Of a DNA stretch of 6,908 bases, positions 6,825-6,908 are shown piece by piece. Position 1 is the first letter of the stretch, and the number at the start of each line of letters is the position of its first letter. Position numbers and translations under genes: made by a program. The DNA is from Bacillota bacterium. Its GTDB lineage: Bacteria; Bacillota; Clostridia; Peptostreptococcales; Anaerovoracaceae. The notes beneath the pieces are model-generated. The model was given only the letters and a program-made list of their open reading frames with translations, had not been told where the DNA came from and made no database searches. The DNA lies in NCBI GenBank assembly GCA_016302545.1, contig JAEDNK010000079.1, positions 1 through 6,908 of the forward strand. The letters are read 5' to 3'.

Positions 6825-6853
6825 AGTATAGCACATTTTTCGACAGATTTCCA
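6825..6853 (-). promoter_or_regulatory. Predicted promoter of the leftward acyltransferase-ligase unit
   Basis: On the minus strand, TATACT (6830-6825) is preceded directly by TGC, giving an extended -10 box. A 17-bp spacer leads back to TGGAAA (6853-6848), a four-of-six match to the -35 consensus. Transcription would start near 6818, about 28 bases before the ATG. This is the only convincing promoter seen for the three leftward genes. Beyond it, 6854-6908 shows no feature I can support. Confidence 0.62.
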
Positions 6854-6908
6854 GCGTAGAACTGCATTATCCATTTTTTCCCTTTTCCCGGCGGTGCATT
6901 CGTCCCAT

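Noticed and set aside
6151..6831. A 226-codon + strand frame opposite the acyltransferase gene
   Set aside because: Its product shows no recognisable motif and no ribosome binding site, while the opposite strand has clear family motifs; it is an antisense shadow.
6800..6908. Open minus-strand frame from the window edge, including a possible 24-residue peptide starting at ATG 6874
   Set aside because: About 36 open codons could occur by chance, the ribosome binding site is weak, and a good extended -10 promoter lies inside it. It could be the tail of an upstream gene, but the window does not show enough.
1..6908. Search for CRISPR arrays, insertion sequences, tRNA or rRNA genes and phage or defence genes
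   Set aside because: None seen: no regularly spaced repeats, transposase, RNA gene signature or defence-type protein appears. The muramidase is GH25 as in many phage endolysins, but it has a Sec signal peptide and no phage neighbours.

Overview
The window looks like chromosomal DNA of a low-to-moderate GC Gram-positive anaerobe, most likely Clostridia/Eubacteriales. The grounds are strong AGGAGG-type ribosome binding sites, an extended -10 promoter style, frequent AGA/AGG arginine codons, a long (552-residue) glutamyl-tRNA synthetase and a secreted GH25 muramidase carrying Ig-like and Fn3 modules. The finer assignment (for example Anaerovoracaceae-like) is a guess.

Layout. Bases 1-319 are non-coding: a small inverted repeat at the left edge, an AT-rich stretch ending in a good promoter (106-134), then an abrupt 150-bp block at about 69% GC (139-290). 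That block forms one long imperfect palindrome lying almost exactly between the predicted transcription start and the ribosome binding site of gltX. gltX (320-1978, +) encodes glutamate--tRNA ligase. It converges on the leftward genes across a 61-bp gap holding one bidirectional intrinsic terminator (2000-2031).

The rest is a probable leftward three-gene unit, read from right to left. It starts with a promoter at 6825-6853. Next is a 291-residue stand-alone acyltransferase of the chloramphenicol-acetyltransferase/E2 fold (5914-6789), then a 577-residue acyl-CoA synthetase (4188-5921) overlapping it by 8 bp, then after 36 bp a 703-residue secreted GH25 lysozyme with five C-terminal beta modules (2040-4151). 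No terminator is visible between these genes.

How they may work together. The overlap couples an enzyme that makes acyl-CoA to an enzyme of a fold that moves acyl groups from CoA, so a two-step activate-and-transfer pathway is a natural inference. The acceptor is unknown. The muramidase downstream raises a weaker possibility that the product belongs to the cell envelope. The points most worth a second look are the palindromic GC-rich leader of gltX and the E2-like acyltransferase, which has Glu where the catalytic His of the HxxxDG motif normally sits.
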